64,000 nt of DNA from Paenibacillus sp. CF384 (lineage in GTDB: Bacteria > Bacillota > Bacilli > Paenibacillales > Paenibacillaceae): assembly GCF_900106745.1 (NCBI RefSeq), contig NZ_FNNV01000011.1, forward strand, positions 62,001 to 126,000. The letters run 5' to 3'. Shown one piece after another: positions 48,066 through 57,516 of this stretch. The translations under genes were made by a program, and so were the position numbers. The notes beneath the pieces were generated by a model. It ran no database searches and was not told the origin of the DNA. It saw only the letters and a list, made by a program, of their open reading frames with translations. The stretch's first letter is position 1; each line of letters starts with the position of its first letter.

Positions 48066-49696
48066 TGCTGGCTGATCTTCCGATTCTATCTCTTATTACA
48101 TTTTCTCCGCTGCTAGGCATTCTGGTGCTTCTGTTTCTACCTAAGCAGCGGAGCCGCTGGCTGAAAGTGGCTGCAATCTCGGCTACGATTCTTCCTTTGC
48201 TGCTATCACTATGGCTGTATGCCGATTATGACGGCACCAAAGGCGGGAAGAGCTATGAAGAGACGGCAACCTGGATTGATACCTCGCTGAACAAAGAAGC
48301 GGTTGGCGATGTGAGCTCCTATTCGTTCACCTTCCAATATCACATGGGCATCGATGGTCTGTCGCTGCCGCTGCTGCTGCTTACCACCATTGTCGGTGTT
48401 ATGGCCGCACTGGCCTCGGTACATGTGAAGAAACGATGGAAGTCGTTCTACATCTGGTTCTTGCTCCTTGAAGTCGGCATGATCGGCGTATTCCTGGCGC
48501 GAGATGTTTTCTTGTTCTTCGTCTTCTTCGAGATGACGCTTATTCCGATGTTCTTCTTAATCGGGATCTGGGGCTATATGAACCGCGAGAAAGCGGCGAA
48601 TAAGTTTCTGCTTTATAACGGAATCGGCTCCGCGATTATGCTGCTGGCTTTCGTGATGCTTGTTGCAACGGCGGGCTTCCGCGTGGAGCAGCTGCCGGAG
48701 AAGCAGCAGACGAACCTGAGTTACAGCGGCAGCTACGAAGTGATTAGCAAGAACCTGACAGATCCGGAATCCTACGTGAATATGTCAACGGAACAGATGC
48801 AGGGGCAGGATAATCCGCTCTATCTCTCGGAACGGATGCGCTGGGTCATCTTCCTGCTGCTATTGATTGCATTCGGCATTAAGCTGCCGATCTTCCCGTT
48901 CCATACGTGGATGCTGCAGGTACATGCCGAAGCGCCGCCTTCCGTCGTTATGATCCACTCCGGCGTTCTGCTCAAGATGGGAGCATATGGGTTACTCCGT
49001 TTCGGGGTATTCATGTTCCCGGGGGAAGCGAAGGATTGGGCGGTGGCGCTGGCTATACTCGGTGTCGTGAATATTCTGTATGGCGCGGTACTGGCGCTCG
49101 TGCAGAAAGAATTTAAACTCGTGCTTGCCTACTCCTCGATCAGTCATATGGGGGTCGTGCTGCTCGGGATTGCTTCCTTTAATGAAATCGGGCTTAATGG
49201 CGCCCTCATTCAATTGATTTCGCACGGTTTAATCTCCGCGCTGTTATTCTTGGTTGTCGGCAGCATCTACGAACGTACGGGCTCGACGGAGCTGAAGGAT
49301 CTCGGTGGTTTGGCCCGAAGCATGCCGTTCATGAGCGGCATTCTGCTGGCAGCCGGTATGGCCTCTCTCGGATTGCCGGGCTTATCCGGATTCGTAGGCG
49401 AGTTCCTCTCCTTCTTAGGGCTGTTCGATTCGATGAGAGTGATTACGGGCATTGCGGTGCTCGGCGTTATTCTGACCGCCATCTATGTGCTTCGGAGTAT
49501 ACTTGGCATTACCTTCGGCTCGATGCCGGAACGGTTCGCGGCGGCACGGGATGTGCGCCTCATTGAAGCGGTGCCGATGATTACGCTGCTGGCATTCATC
49601 GTACTGATCGGGGTATACCCGGCTGTTCTGACGGAGCCGATGAAGCATGGCTTTGACATGCTGCTTCAGCAACTTACAGAGAAGGCGGGGAGGTAG
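48062..49696 (+). CDS. nuoM: NADH-quinone oxidoreductase subunit M
   Basis: Antiporter-like proton-pumping subunit, 544 residues. FFVFFEMTLIPMFFLIGIWG, HTWMLQVHAEAPPSVVMIHS and LVLAYSSISHMGVV are typical. GTG 48062 overlaps the nuoL stop; ATG 48065 would be one residue shorter and equally good. Confidence 0.98.
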   Translation: MMLADLPILSLITFSPLLGILVLLFLPKQRSRWLKVAAISATILPLLLSLWLYADYDGTKGGKSYEETATWIDTSLNKEAVGDVSSYSFTFQYHMGIDGLSLPLLLLTTIVGVMAALASVHVKKRWKSFYIWFLLLEVGMIGVFLARDVFLFFVFFEMTLIPMFFLIGIWGYMNREKAANKFLLYNGIGSAIMLLAFVMLVATAGFRVEQLPEKQQTNLSYSGSYEVISKNLTDPESYVNMSTEQMQGQDNPLYLSERMRWVIFLLLLIAFGIKLPIFPFHTWMLQVHAEAPPSVVMIHSGVLLKMGAYGLLRFGVFMFPGEAKDWAVALAILGVVNILYGAVLALVQKEFKLVLAYSSISHMGVVLLGIASFNEIGLNGALIQLISHGLISALLFLVVGSIYERTGSTELKDLGGLARSMPFMSGILLAAGMASLGLPGLSGFVGEFLSFLGLFDSMRVITGIAVLGVILTAIYVLRSILGITFGSMPERFAAARDVRLIEAVPMITLLAFIVLIGVYPAVLTEPMKHGFDMLLQQLTEKAGR

Positions 49697-49699
49697 ACG

Positions 49700-51268
49700 A
49701 TGGAAGCTGCACAACAACAGCTGCAATCGCTCACCTGGAGTGATGCAGGCTATCTCGCCCCGGAATGGATTCTGATCGCTTTTACAATAGTGCTCGCTGT
49801 AGTGGATTTATTTTTGCCGCGCCGTTCGAGCAGGAGCGTTATTGGCTGGCTGACGCTTGGCGGTATCTTGACCTCGCTTGGTTTCGTTGTATGGCGGATA
49901 CTGGATATGGCATCGAAGGCGTCGGATGCGGAAGCAGCCGGGCAGCCGATGAGCAGTGTCATTCGGATCATGGCGGATAGCTACAGAATCGATTATTTCT
50001 CCAGCATGCTCAAAATCGTATTCCTGGTGGCAACCGCACTTATCGTGCTGATGAGCCTGGGTACGGTGAAGCGATCAGACATCGTGGATAAAGGTGAATT
50101 CTATTACTTGCTGCTCCCGGCAGTCGTCGGTGCGATGATTATGGCTTCCTCCGGGGATCTGATCACGCTCTACATTGGGCTGGAGCTGCTGAGCATTACA
50201 ACCTACGTGCTCGTCGGTATTCGCAAACAAGCGGTGCAATCGTCAGAGGCCGCGTTTAAGTACGTAGTGACAGGCGGTATCTCCTCGGCATTGATCCTGT
50301 TCGGGATGTCGTATCTCTATGGCATTACAGGCGCGACGAATCTTGGTGCGATTGCGCAAGGGGTACAACAGCATGCGGCCGATTTCCCGGCACTGCTCTA
50401 CGTCGGATTCTTCTTCATCTTAGCGGGTCTTGGCATCAAAATCGCCGCAGCTCCGTTTCATTACTGGGCAGCGGATGTCTACCAAGGAGCGCCTACGCCG
50501 ATTACGGCTTTCCTGGCTGTCGTCTCCAAAGGTGCGGCATTCGCGGTTATTTTCCGCCTCGTGTACAATGTGGCTTTCTACGCTTCATCGCCGGAGAAGC
50601 CGATTGCAGATGATATCTTCCTAGCGCTCAACGTGATGGCTGCTGCCGCGATGCTGGTAGGATCGACGATGGCGCTCAGACAATTCAACGTCAAACGTCT
50701 GATTGCCTTGTCCGGTGTTGCGAATGCAGGTTATCTGCTCGTGCCGCTGGGGCTTTCGCTCAAAGGCATGCATGCCTCGAATTTCGGGGAATTTATCTTC
50801 TATCTCGCAGCTTACCTGCTGATGACAATCGGTGCGCTTACCGTGTTCACCATTATTAGCAAGTCGGCCGGCACCGATGAAGTAGGCGGGTTCTCGGGAC
50901 TCTACTATCGGGCTCCTTGGACAGCAGTAGCGATGGTCGTCTTCGTCCTCTCGTTAGCGGGCTTGCCGATTACAGGCGGTTTCTTCGGGAAGCTGTTTAT
51001 CTTACTTGGCGCGGCGCAGTCGCATCTCTACTGGATTGCAGCGATTATGGTCGTGAGCAGCGTCATCTCGTATTATTTCTACTTCGGCATCATCAGGCAA
51101 ATGTTCATGCGCGCTACAATCGATAATGAGGTGCAAGTTCCGGTCACAAGCGGCATCGTCATCTGGCTGTGCGCGGCTGCAACCGTGGCGCTCGGTATCG
51201 TGCCAAGCCCGGTGCTGAACTGGATTAACACGCATTTCTCCATCGTAAATGATTTGTTTGTCCGATAG
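49700..51268 (+). CDS. nuoN: NADH-quinone oxidoreductase subunit N
   Basis: Antiporter-like proton-pumping subunit, 522 residues, last of the operon. GLELLSITTYVLVGI, HYWAADVYQGAPTPITAFLA and LIALSGVANAGYLLV identify it. A GGGGAGG box precedes the ATG. Confidence 0.97.
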   Translation: MEAAQQQLQSLTWSDAGYLAPEWILIAFTIVLAVVDLFLPRRSSRSVIGWLTLGGILTSLGFVVWRILDMASKASDAEAAGQPMSSVIRIMADSYRIDYFSSMLKIVFLVATALIVLMSLGTVKRSDIVDKGEFYYLLLPAVVGAMIMASSGDLITLYIGLELLSITTYVLVGIRKQAVQSSEAAFKYVVTGGISSALILFGMSYLYGITGATNLGAIAQGVQQHAADFPALLYVGFFFILAGLGIKIAAAPFHYWAADVYQGAPTPITAFLAVVSKGAAFAVIFRLVYNVAFYASSPEKPIADDIFLALNVMAAAAMLVGSTMALRQFNVKRLIALSGVANAGYLLVPLGLSLKGMHASNFGEFIFYLAAYLLMTIGALTVFTIISKSAGTDEVGGFSGLYYRAPWTAVAMVVFVLSLAGLPITGGFFGKLFILLGAAQSHLYWIAAIMVVSSVISYYFYFGIIRQMFMRATIDNEVQVPVTSGIVIWLCAAATVALGIVPSPVLNWINTHFSIVNDLFVR

Positions 51269-51310
51269 CGAAGCAGCAAGACAGGGTTAGGTTAAGGTCG
51301 AAAGGACGAG

Positions 51311-51338
51311 GAGCGGGCCTGCGGGTCCGCTCTTTTGT
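51311..51338 (+). terminator. Terminator of the nuo operon
   Basis: GAGCGGGCC pairs with GGTCCGCTC around the loop TGCG, followed by a T4 tract. Confidence 0.9.
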
Positions 51339-51576
51339 TATGTTAAATAGAGCGAAGCGGCGTCGATTGAATGGGCAAGCCGTACAAGGTCGAACTCATG
51401 CGAAATATCGGGGGTTCTCTTGTCCTAGTTCATTATTATCGGAGTTCAACGAATCTTTAGATTAAGTCAGGCATATCGGCGCATAAACATCGGAGTAAAC
51501 AGCTATAAAAGGGGGACTATCGACCTTTTTATTGTTGTTTCTACAAATTCCTTAAAGGAGAATGGGACTCGGGAAG

Positions 51577-51588
51577 CGAAACGTTTCA
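51577..51588. promoter_or_regulatory. LacI-type operator-like palindrome
   Basis: CGAAACGTTTCA with perfect core GAAACGTTTC, sharing CGAAACGTTTC with the palindrome before the sugar isomerase-like gene (1479-1494). It lies 33 bases before the start used for the subtilase gene. Confidence 0.4.
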
Positions 51589-51620
51589 GATCACAGGCTG
51601 CGGGTTAAAGGCAGACTAGG

Positions 51621-54600
51621 ATGATCATCTCCAATAGGAGCTCTAACACTTGTATGAAGCCGAAAGGGACAGTGGCTGTTATGCCAACACTAGGCTATAA
51701 GGATATGTCTTATTTCGTAGCGGCGCGCCGAGTCGGCAATCGTGTAGCTGCGGCCGTGGTAGTTGCCGCTGCGGCGTTAGCGGCGACGTTTGCTGCGCCT
51801 GCGCCGCGCCGCCGCACCGCGCTGCACGCTGCGCTCGCAGCGCTGCTGCTGTGGAGCGCCCCTGCGGGCGCGGCATCCGCCGCCGCAGCAGGGGCCGCTC
51901 CCGCGGCCTCGCCGCCTGCGGCGGCAACCGCCGGCCCGCCGCATGGCGCGGCCGCGGGCGAACCCGCCGCCGCCGGCGGCCAAGATGAGCCCGCGCCCAC
52001 CGGCGGCTGGCTCATCAAGTGGCGCGACCCGGCGCTGGCGAAGCCGCTGCCGGGAACGCGCCTGCTCCGCCGCCTGGCGATGCCGGCGGCGGGCGCGGTG
52101 GACGTTGTCCGCCCCGAGGACCCGGGGGCGGACACGTCCGAGTGGCTCCTCCGGCTGCAGCAGATGCCGGAGATCGCGTACGCCCAGCCGATCGGCAGCG
52201 TCAAGCTGCTGGCCGCGCCGGCGAGCAATGATCCAGAGCTGCCGAAGCTGCAGCATCTGGATCAGATCGGGGCCCAGACCGCCTGGTCGAAGGTGCATGA
52301 TCAGCTGGATCTGACCATTGCACTCATTGACACCGGCGTCGATTTGGACCACCCGGATCTCAAGAACAACTTGGTGGCCGGTACGAATCTGGTCAGCCCG
52401 GGCAAGCCGCCGGAGGATGACAACGGACACGGGACGGCCGTAGCCGGGGTTCTTGCGGGTGAAGGGAACAATAAAGAAGGCATTGCAGGCATTCTATGGC
52501 GTGCCAAGCTTATGCCGATCAAAGCGCTGGATGCCGATGGCTTCGGCGATGAAGAGCGGCTGGGCAAGGCGATCGTCTATGCGGTCGATCATGGTGCTCG
52601 CATACTCGTCCTCTCTGTTGGTCTCTATCGTTATTCGCCTTATCTTCGTGATATCGTGCAATATGCGGAGTCGAAGGGGGCGCTGCTTGTAGCGGCCAGT
52701 GGGAACGACGGGCTGGCGCTGGGTTCGAAGGCCGAAGTGAAATATCCGGCCGCTTACGCTACGGTACTTGCTGTGGCCGGTGTTGACGCGGATGGGAAAC
52801 CGGAGCCGCGCTCCAATGCCGGTCCGGAGAATGATATTGCGGCACCATGGCATGTCTATACGACGGCACTGGGCGGCGGGTACAAGCATGAAGAAGGCAC
52901 CTCGATGGCTGCGCCTCAGGCAGCAGCAGCGGCAGCGCTCGTATGGGCGGTACATCCCAGCTACAAACCATACCAGGTACGTGCTTTACTCAGGCAGACG
53001 GCAAGGGATATTGGCAAACCGGGGGTGGATGATGCTAGCGGCTACGGCCTTCTCCAGATAGACCGTGCCGTAACGGACGTGCTTCGAGCAGATGGCTATG
53101 AGCCGAACGACACCAGGCAGACTGCGCAGAAGTTCCCGCTTGGCAAAAGAATCGCAGCCGAGCTTGCAGGCGGCCAAGATAAAGATTGGTATACACTTGA
53201 TGCGCCTTATGATGGTGTGATATCGCTTCAATTTCAAGGGCTTCTCTCAGGAGGCGAGACCACGCCCATCCTTCAAGTGACTCATGTTGTGGGAGGCGTC
53301 GTTCAGGGCACAAAAGTTACGAAACTCGGCAACCAAACCGTCGAGTGGAACGTTAAGAAAGGGAGGAATGAATTTGAGCTCCACTTCTTCGCCCAAACGA
53401 CGAAGCAGCGGCTCCCTTATTTGCTGACCTCCTCCTTTGAGATTGCACCGGATAGCTACGAAATGAACGATAAGCAGTATCAAGCCTTTACGCTGAAGCC
53501 GCAGTCCCAGAAGGTGACGGGGAATTTTCATCAGACAGGTGATCGCGACTGGTACGCGATTCATTTTGAGACGGGGGGCACGCTCAAGCTCTCGCTTTCT
53601 ACCGACTCCGCACGAATTGATCCCGCACTTGCCTTCGGGCGGCAAGGGGCAACGCTGCAGGAAATCGACGAGAACAGTGAAGGCGAGACGGAAACCTCGG
53701 AGCTGATCAATGTTACACCGGGTATCTACTACATACGCGTTCATAACGGAATGTCGGCACAGGCCGGTCCGTCTGCTGCGGCGTATACACTGAATATAGA
53801 GCTTGTTTCCAAATATACCGATCCCAACGAGCCCAACAACAAATCGTATGAAGCAACAGGGGTTGCCAAAGGTTCTGATTACTGGGGTGTCATAGGAGCA
53901 GCGGATGCCGATTGGTATCAATTGCGCCTTGGAAGTGAAAGTGTGTTATCCGTGCAGGTTAACGGCATTCCGAGTGGAATCCGAATGAAGGCGGAGGTGT
54001 TCGATAAACGGCAGCAGCTGTTATTTACCTTGCAATCCGCAAAGAATGATACCCGCATGGTCAAAGAGCAGCGCGTACAGGCAGGCCTGTATTACGTCAA
54101 GGTGACGGCGAGCAGCAGCTTTGACAGACAGTACTATGGCTTTCGCATGGATGCTGAACCGGTCGTTGCAGGGTTTCGCGATATCACCGGTCACTGGGCA
54201 GCGGATACGATTGTAGCGCTGAGCAAGGACCGCATCGTGGAAGGGAGCGGCAACTATCGCTTTTACCCGAATCGGAGCATCACGAGAGCAGAAGCGATCT
54301 CTATGTTGGTAAGAGCATTGAATCCGACTGCAAGCACGGGACCGAGCTTTACGGATGTCACCTCGAAGCACTGGGCATACGGCTCTATTACAAAAGCTTC
54401 AGGAACCGGATGGGTCGGCGGTTATCCAGGCGGGGCCTTTGGTCCTGGTAAGCCAATAACCCGGGAAGAAATGGCGGTCATTTTGCTTCGGGCCCTCCAG
54501 CTGAATAGCTCACTTCCATATGCAGCGACTTTCGTGGATGTGAAGCTGACGCGGTGGTCCGCACCGGCCATTCAGACGATGAAGCAACAAGAGCTGCTCG

Positions 54601-54698
54601 GGGGATACCCGGACGGCAGCTTTAGGCCAGAGCAGACGGCAACGCGAGCGGAGTTCGCGGCACTGCTGCTTCGAGCCATGAACATGAAGAATTTGTAG
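51621..54698 (+). CDS. SLH-anchored S8 (subtilisin-family) serine peptidase
   Basis: 1025-residue surface protease. An Ala-rich, very GC-rich N-terminal region (about 30-130) includes a hydrophobic helix (LHAALAALLLWSAPAGAAS, about 69-86) as signal sequence. The S8 domain (about 205-490) has the triad Asp237 (LIDTGVD), His270 (DNGHGTAVAG) and Ser428 (GTSMAAP), with oxyanion Asn362. Three pre-peptidase C-terminal (PPC) domains follow (YEPNDTRQTA, YEMNDKQYQA, PNEPNNKSYEA). Three SLH repeats end the protein (ITRAEAISML, ITREEMAVIL, ATRAEFAALLL). The start is uncertain: ATG 51621 is used, but 51681 or 51705 lie behind better A/G-rich boxes. Confidence 0.9.
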   Translation: MIISNRSSNTCMKPKGTVAVMPTLGYKDMSYFVAARRVGNRVAAAVVVAAAALAATFAAPAPRRRTALHAALAALLLWSAPAGAASAAAAGAAPAASPPAAATAGPPHGAAAGEPAAAGGQDEPAPTGGWLIKWRDPALAKPLPGTRLLRRLAMPAAGAVDVVRPEDPGADTSEWLLRLQQMPEIAYAQPIGSVKLLAAPASNDPELPKLQHLDQIGAQTAWSKVHDQLDLTIALIDTGVDLDHPDLKNNLVAGTNLVSPGKPPEDDNGHGTAVAGVLAGEGNNKEGIAGILWRAKLMPIKALDADGFGDEERLGKAIVYAVDHGARILVLSVGLYRYSPYLRDIVQYAESKGALLVAASGNDGLALGSKAEVKYPAAYATVLAVAGVDADGKPEPRSNAGPENDIAAPWHVYTTALGGGYKHEEGTSMAAPQAAAAAALVWAVHPSYKPYQVRALLRQTARDIGKPGVDDASGYGLLQIDRAVTDVLRADGYEPNDTRQTAQKFPLGKRIAAELAGGQDKDWYTLDAPYDGVISLQFQGLLSGGETTPILQVTHVVGGVVQGTKVTKLGNQTVEWNVKKGRNEFELHFFAQTTKQRLPYLLTSSFEIAPDSYEMNDKQYQAFTLKPQSQKVTGNFHQTGDRDWYAIHFETGGTLKLSLSTDSARIDPALAFGRQGATLQEIDENSEGETETSELINVTPGIYYIRVHNGMSAQAGPSAAAYTLNIELVSKYTDPNEPNNKSYEATGVAKGSDYWGVIGAADADWYQLRLGSESVLSVQVNGIPSGIRMKAEVFDKRQQLLFTLQSAKNDTRMVKEQRVQAGLYYVKVTASSSFDRQYYGFRMDAEPVVAGFRDITGHWAADTIVALSKDRIVEGSGNYRFYPNRSITRAEAISMLVRALNPTASTGPSFTDVTSKHWAYGSITKASGTGWVGGYPGGAFGPGKPITREEMAVILLRALQLNSSLPYAATFVDVKLTRWSAPAIQTMKQQELLGGYPDGSFRPEQTATRAEFAALLLRAMNMKNL

Positions 54699-54713
54699 CA
54701 GGGAGCCAATCGA

Positions 54714-54959
54714 ATGGATCAATTAGCCGCTAATGCCGGCGTACATGCACTTATTTCCATTGTTGTTGAGCTATTTAGCATTGCAATGGCTTGGATTGTG
54801 TTGCAAGAGCTGAAGTTTGACACCATCTTGAAGCGTCCGCGCAGCTCGCAGGCACGTATTTTGCAAATTATGCTCGCCATCGTGCTTGGGCATGGTTTTG
54901 CCGGCTTCGTACTCGATTACTGGAACTGGTCGGGCTTGCTGAGGGGAATTGTCGAATAA
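54714..54959 (+). CDS. DUF1146 family membrane protein
   Basis: 81 residues with two hydrophobic helices (about 8-30 and 50-68) and the pattern SIAMAWIVLQELKFD typical of the YwzB-like DUF1146 family. In Bacillales this family commonly lies just upstream of murA, as here. Function unknown. AGGGAG precedes the start. Confidence 0.8.
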   Translation: MDQLAANAGVHALISIVVELFSIAMAWIVLQELKFDTILKRPRSSQARILQIMLAIVLGHGFAGFVLDYWNWSGLLRGIVE

Positions 54960-55075
54960 CAAGGTGGCAATATGTAAACAATGGGTAGTATATGACGGTA
55001 CGAAACGAAAAATAGGCTGCGAATACTATAAAAAATGCCATTTTGGGTACGGGTTCGACAGGCAGAAAATAACGC

Positions 55076-55105
55076 TTGTCGTTTCTTGTAGACGGGTGGT
55101 AAGAT
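55076..55105 (+). promoter_or_regulatory. Candidate promoter of murA
   Basis: TTGTCG (55076-55081), an 18-base spacer and TAAGAT (55100-55105), 78 bases before the start. The fit to consensus is moderate. Confidence 0.4.
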
Positions 55106-55182
55106 GTAGGTTGGGTACGGAGTACCGTACCATTAATTGTGCATAAGACAAGAATCTACTGCACGCGGAGGGAAACCTAAAG

Positions 55183-56586
55183 ATGAGCAAAATAATCGTC
55201 CGCGGCGGCCAGCGACTATCCGGAAACGTTCGTGTAAGCGGAGCAAAGAATGCCGTATTACCGATTCTCGCTGCCACGTTACTTGCAAAGGAAGGCGAGA
55301 GCGTCATTTATGACGTGCCTAATCTAGACGATGTAATTACGATTCAACAAGTACTTTCTGCCTTAGGCGGGAAACTGACATATGACAATGAAACGATGCG
55401 GATATCCGCAGCCAATTTGACTTCGTTCGAAGCTCCTTATGAGTGGGTGCGCAAGATGCGTGCATCCTTCCTTGTAATGGGACCGCTTCTGGCGCGTCTT
55501 GGCCGAGCAAGAATTTCCCTCCCGGGTGGATGTGCAATCGGCACACGTGCGATTGACCAGCATTTGAAGGGCTTCGAGGCGATGGGCGTCGAGATCGTCC
55601 TGGGCCAAGGCTTTATCGAAGCACGCAAGGAAGGCAAGCTTAAAGGCGCTAAGATCTATCTCGATGTAGCCAGCGTAGGCGCAACGGAGAACATCATGAT
55701 GGCGGCTGTACTTGCAGAAGGCACCACATCCATCGAGAATGCGGCGAAGGAGCCGGAGATCGTGGATCTTGCCAATTACTTAAATGCCATGGGTGCGAAG
55801 GTTCGCGGAGCAGGCACAGGCATTATCCGTATTGAAGGTGTGGAGGAGCTGAAAGGCGCTCATCATACTGTCATTCCGGACCGCGTGGAAGCGGGTACTT
55901 TTATGATCGCAGCTGCCATGACAGGCGGCGATGTTCATATTGACGGCGCAATCGGCGAGCATTTGGCACCGGTAATCTCGAAGCTTGAAGAGATGGGCGT
56001 TGCCATTACGGAGACAGACAACGGTCTGCGCGTAGTAGGTCCGCAGAAATTGAAATCAGTAGACGTCAAGACGTTACCATACCCCGGATTCCCGACTGAT
56101 ATGCAGTCGCAGATGATGGCGATTCTGTTGATTGCCGAAGGCACCAGCATCGTGACGGAGACGATCTTCGAGAACCGTTTCATGCATGTCGAGGAATTCC
56201 AGAAGATGAGCGCTCAAATTAAGATCGACGGCCGCATGGCCATCGTAAGCGGCAACACAGCACTTACTGGTGCAAAAGTAACCGCTACCGATCTTCGCGC
56301 AGGTGCAGCACTGATCTGTGCAGCGCTATGTGCGGATGGTGAGAGCGAAATTACCGGCCTTCACCACGTCGATCGCGGCTATGTCGACATCACGGGTAAG
56401 CTTGCGGCGCTTGGCGCTAACATCCACCGTGTTGATCCGATACCGGCTGAGCCTGTGTATTCGAAAGTGCTCGAAGGCGTTGCTGCCGTACTGGAGGAAC
56501 CGGTCGTTGTAGCTGCAATGTCTGCAGAGCCAGTGAAGCGTGAGAAAGAAACGCCTCGCCTGAAAGTTCAACCTACCTGGGCATAA
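55183..56586 (+). CDS. murA: UDP-N-acetylglucosamine 1-carboxyvinyltransferase
   Basis: First committed enzyme of peptidoglycan synthesis, adding enolpyruvate to UDP-GlcNAc; cytosolic. It shows [20 protein letters not shown], the catalytic Cys117 loop ([13 protein letters not shown]), [13 protein letters not shown], and [11 protein letters not shown]. At 467 residues it is about 40-50 longer than usual; the C-terminus continues past [11 protein letters not shown] with a charged tail ([21 protein letters not shown]). The active-site Cys means it would be fosfomycin-sensitive unless otherwise protected. Confidence 0.97.
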   Translation: MSKIIVRGGQRLSGNVRVSGAKNAVLPILAATLLAKEGESVIYDVPNLDDVITIQQVLSALGGKLTYDNETMRISAANLTSFEAPYEWVRKMRASFLVMGPLLARLGRARISLPGGCAIGTRAIDQHLKGFEAMGVEIVLGQGFIEARKEGKLKGAKIYLDVASVGATENIMMAAVLAEGTTSIENAAKEPEIVDLANYLNAMGAKVRGAGTGIIRIEGVEELKGAHHTVIPDRVEAGTFMIAAAMTGGDVHIDGAIGEHLAPVISKLEEMGVAITETDNGLRVVGPQKLKSVDVKTLPYPGFPTDMQSQMMAILLIAEGTSIVTETIFENRFMHVEEFQKMSAQIKIDGRMAIVSGNTALTGAKVTATDLRAGAALICAALCADGESEITGLHHVDRGYVDITGKLAALGANIHRVDPIPAEPVYSKVLEGVAAVLEEPVVVAAMSAEPVKREKETPRLKVQPTWA

Positions 56587-56613
56587 GATTCATTCCTAAC
56601 ACATAATCGTAAT

Positions 56614-56660
56614 AAGCTGCCTCTTGTGTTCACTTGTGAACGTAAGAGGCAGCTTTTGTT
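56614..56660 (+). terminator. Terminator of murA
   Basis: AAGCTGCCTCTT pairs with AAGAGGCAGCTTTT, with a smaller inner stem TTCACTTGTGAA (GTTCAC/GTGAAC-type) at the top. Confidence 0.93.
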
Positions 56661-56706
56661 TTGTGCAGAATTGGCACGATAGCTCCCCTCCCCCGAGAAG
56701 GAAGCT

Positions 56707-57085
56707 GAACTCTCAGCAAACAAACTAACCAATTCCCCTGGGCAAAGGAAGCTGAGCGTGCAAAACTCGAACTCTCAACGCCAAAACCACACCAAAATGA
56801 AGCCGAGAATTCCCAAACTGAACTCTCAGCAGACAAACTAACCCAATCCCCCGGACAAAGGATGCTGAGCGTGCAAAAGTCGAACTCTCAACGACAAAAC
56901 CACACCGAAATTCTGCTGAGAGTTCCAATAATGAACGCTCAGCAAACAAACTAACCAATTCCCCTGGGCAAAGGAAGCTGAGCATGCAAAACTCGAACTC
57001 TCAACGCCAAAACCACCCTGAAATGAAGCCGAGAGTTCCAAAAGTGAACGCTCGGCCAACAAACTAACCCAATCCCTCAGCAAAG
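56707..57085. repeat. Tandem repeat block A, 113-bp period, 3.3 copies
   Basis: Copies begin at 56707, 56820, 56933 and a partial at 57046. Each starts GAACTCTCAGCA or GAACGCTCAGC and includes ACAAACTAACC, GGCAAAGGAAGCTGAGC, CGAACTCTCAACG and a GAGAGTTCC end. Spacing is exactly 113 bases each time. Internal AACTCTC and GAGAGTT words allow stem formation. Confidence 0.9.
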
Positions 57086-57112
57086 AAAGATGTGAGTGGT
57101 GGTGGGCGACAT

Positions 57113-57340
57113 TTGACCGCTGAGAAGCGGATTTCCCGACTGTCAGCATCTATTTTCAGTGATATTACAGTTGAGAGTCGGGTTTTCCTGCTCTCGAGGT
57201 GTGGCAGTGGTGTGTTAGGCGACTTTTGACCGCTGAGAAGCGGATTTCCCGACTCTCAGCATCTATTTTCAGTGATATTACAATTGAGAGTCGGGTTTTC
57301 CTACTCTCGAGGTGTGGCAGCAGTGGTGTTAGGCGAATTA
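57113..57340. repeat. Tandem repeat block B, 113-bp period, 2 copies
   Basis: Copies at 57113-57225 and 57226-57338, differing at a few positions. Each carries CCCGACTCTCA paired with TGAGAGTCGGG (for example 57248-57258 with 57285-57295), a 48-base hairpin span. The sequence differs from block A, yet has the same period and shares the CTCTCA/TGAGAG words. Confidence 0.9.
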
Positions 57341-57354
57341 AAGCGGAGAGTACG

Positions 57355-57485
57355 GCCCCACACCCCATGCCCCCACCGTCCTCCCACTCGCCTCCCACTC
57401 ATCCCCCCTTCGTCCCCGCATCCTCCCAACCAACATCCCACCCATCCACCATCTCTCTCTCAACAACATTCTCTTCTCCCTTTTC
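57355..57485. other. G-poor pyrimidine-rich tract
   Basis: More than a hundred bases dominated by C and T on the + strand with almost no G (runs such as CCCCC, CTCCC, TCTCTCTCT), between repeat block B and the spoIID promoter. Confidence 0.7.
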
Positions 57486-57486
57486 G

Positions 57487-57516
57487 GTACTATCCTACTT
57501 TTCCGGTTCATAGACT
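57487..57516 (+). promoter_or_regulatory. Sigma-E-like promoter of spoIID
   Basis: GTACTATC (57487-57494), a 14-base spacer and CATAGACT (57509-57516), matching the sigma-E -10 pattern CATANNNT. spoIID is a sigma-E gene in Bacillus. The -10 and the next bases read CATAGACTGTACCAAA, almost the same as in front of spoIIID. Confidence 0.6.

Larger units (their letters stand above)
51269..51620. other. Gap between nuo operon and subtilase gene
   Basis: Holds the nuo terminator and a LacI-type palindrome (51577-51588). A TATAAA near 51505 is a possible -10; no matching -35 stands out. No small gene seen. Confidence 0.6.
56661..57486. other. Non-coding interval between murA and spoIID
   Basis: Contains repeat blocks A and B and the pyrimidine-rich tract. 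Open frames of 60-100 codons here are products of the repeats and lack ribosome-binding sites. Confidence 0.75.

Noticed and set aside
51777..52430. 217-codon minus-strand frame opposite the subtilase N-terminus
   Set aside because: Arises from the extreme GC bias of the coding strand; Arg/Ala-rich with no start signal.
54949..55146. Small Cys-containing frame after the DUF1146 gene
   Set aside because: Overlaps the end of the real gene, no Shine-Dalgarno sequence and not conserved-looking; the stretch more likely holds the murA promoter.
56707..57340. CRISPR array
   Set aside because: Units are 113 bases with near-identical whole sequence and no short-repeat/unique-spacer pattern, and no cas genes are nearby.
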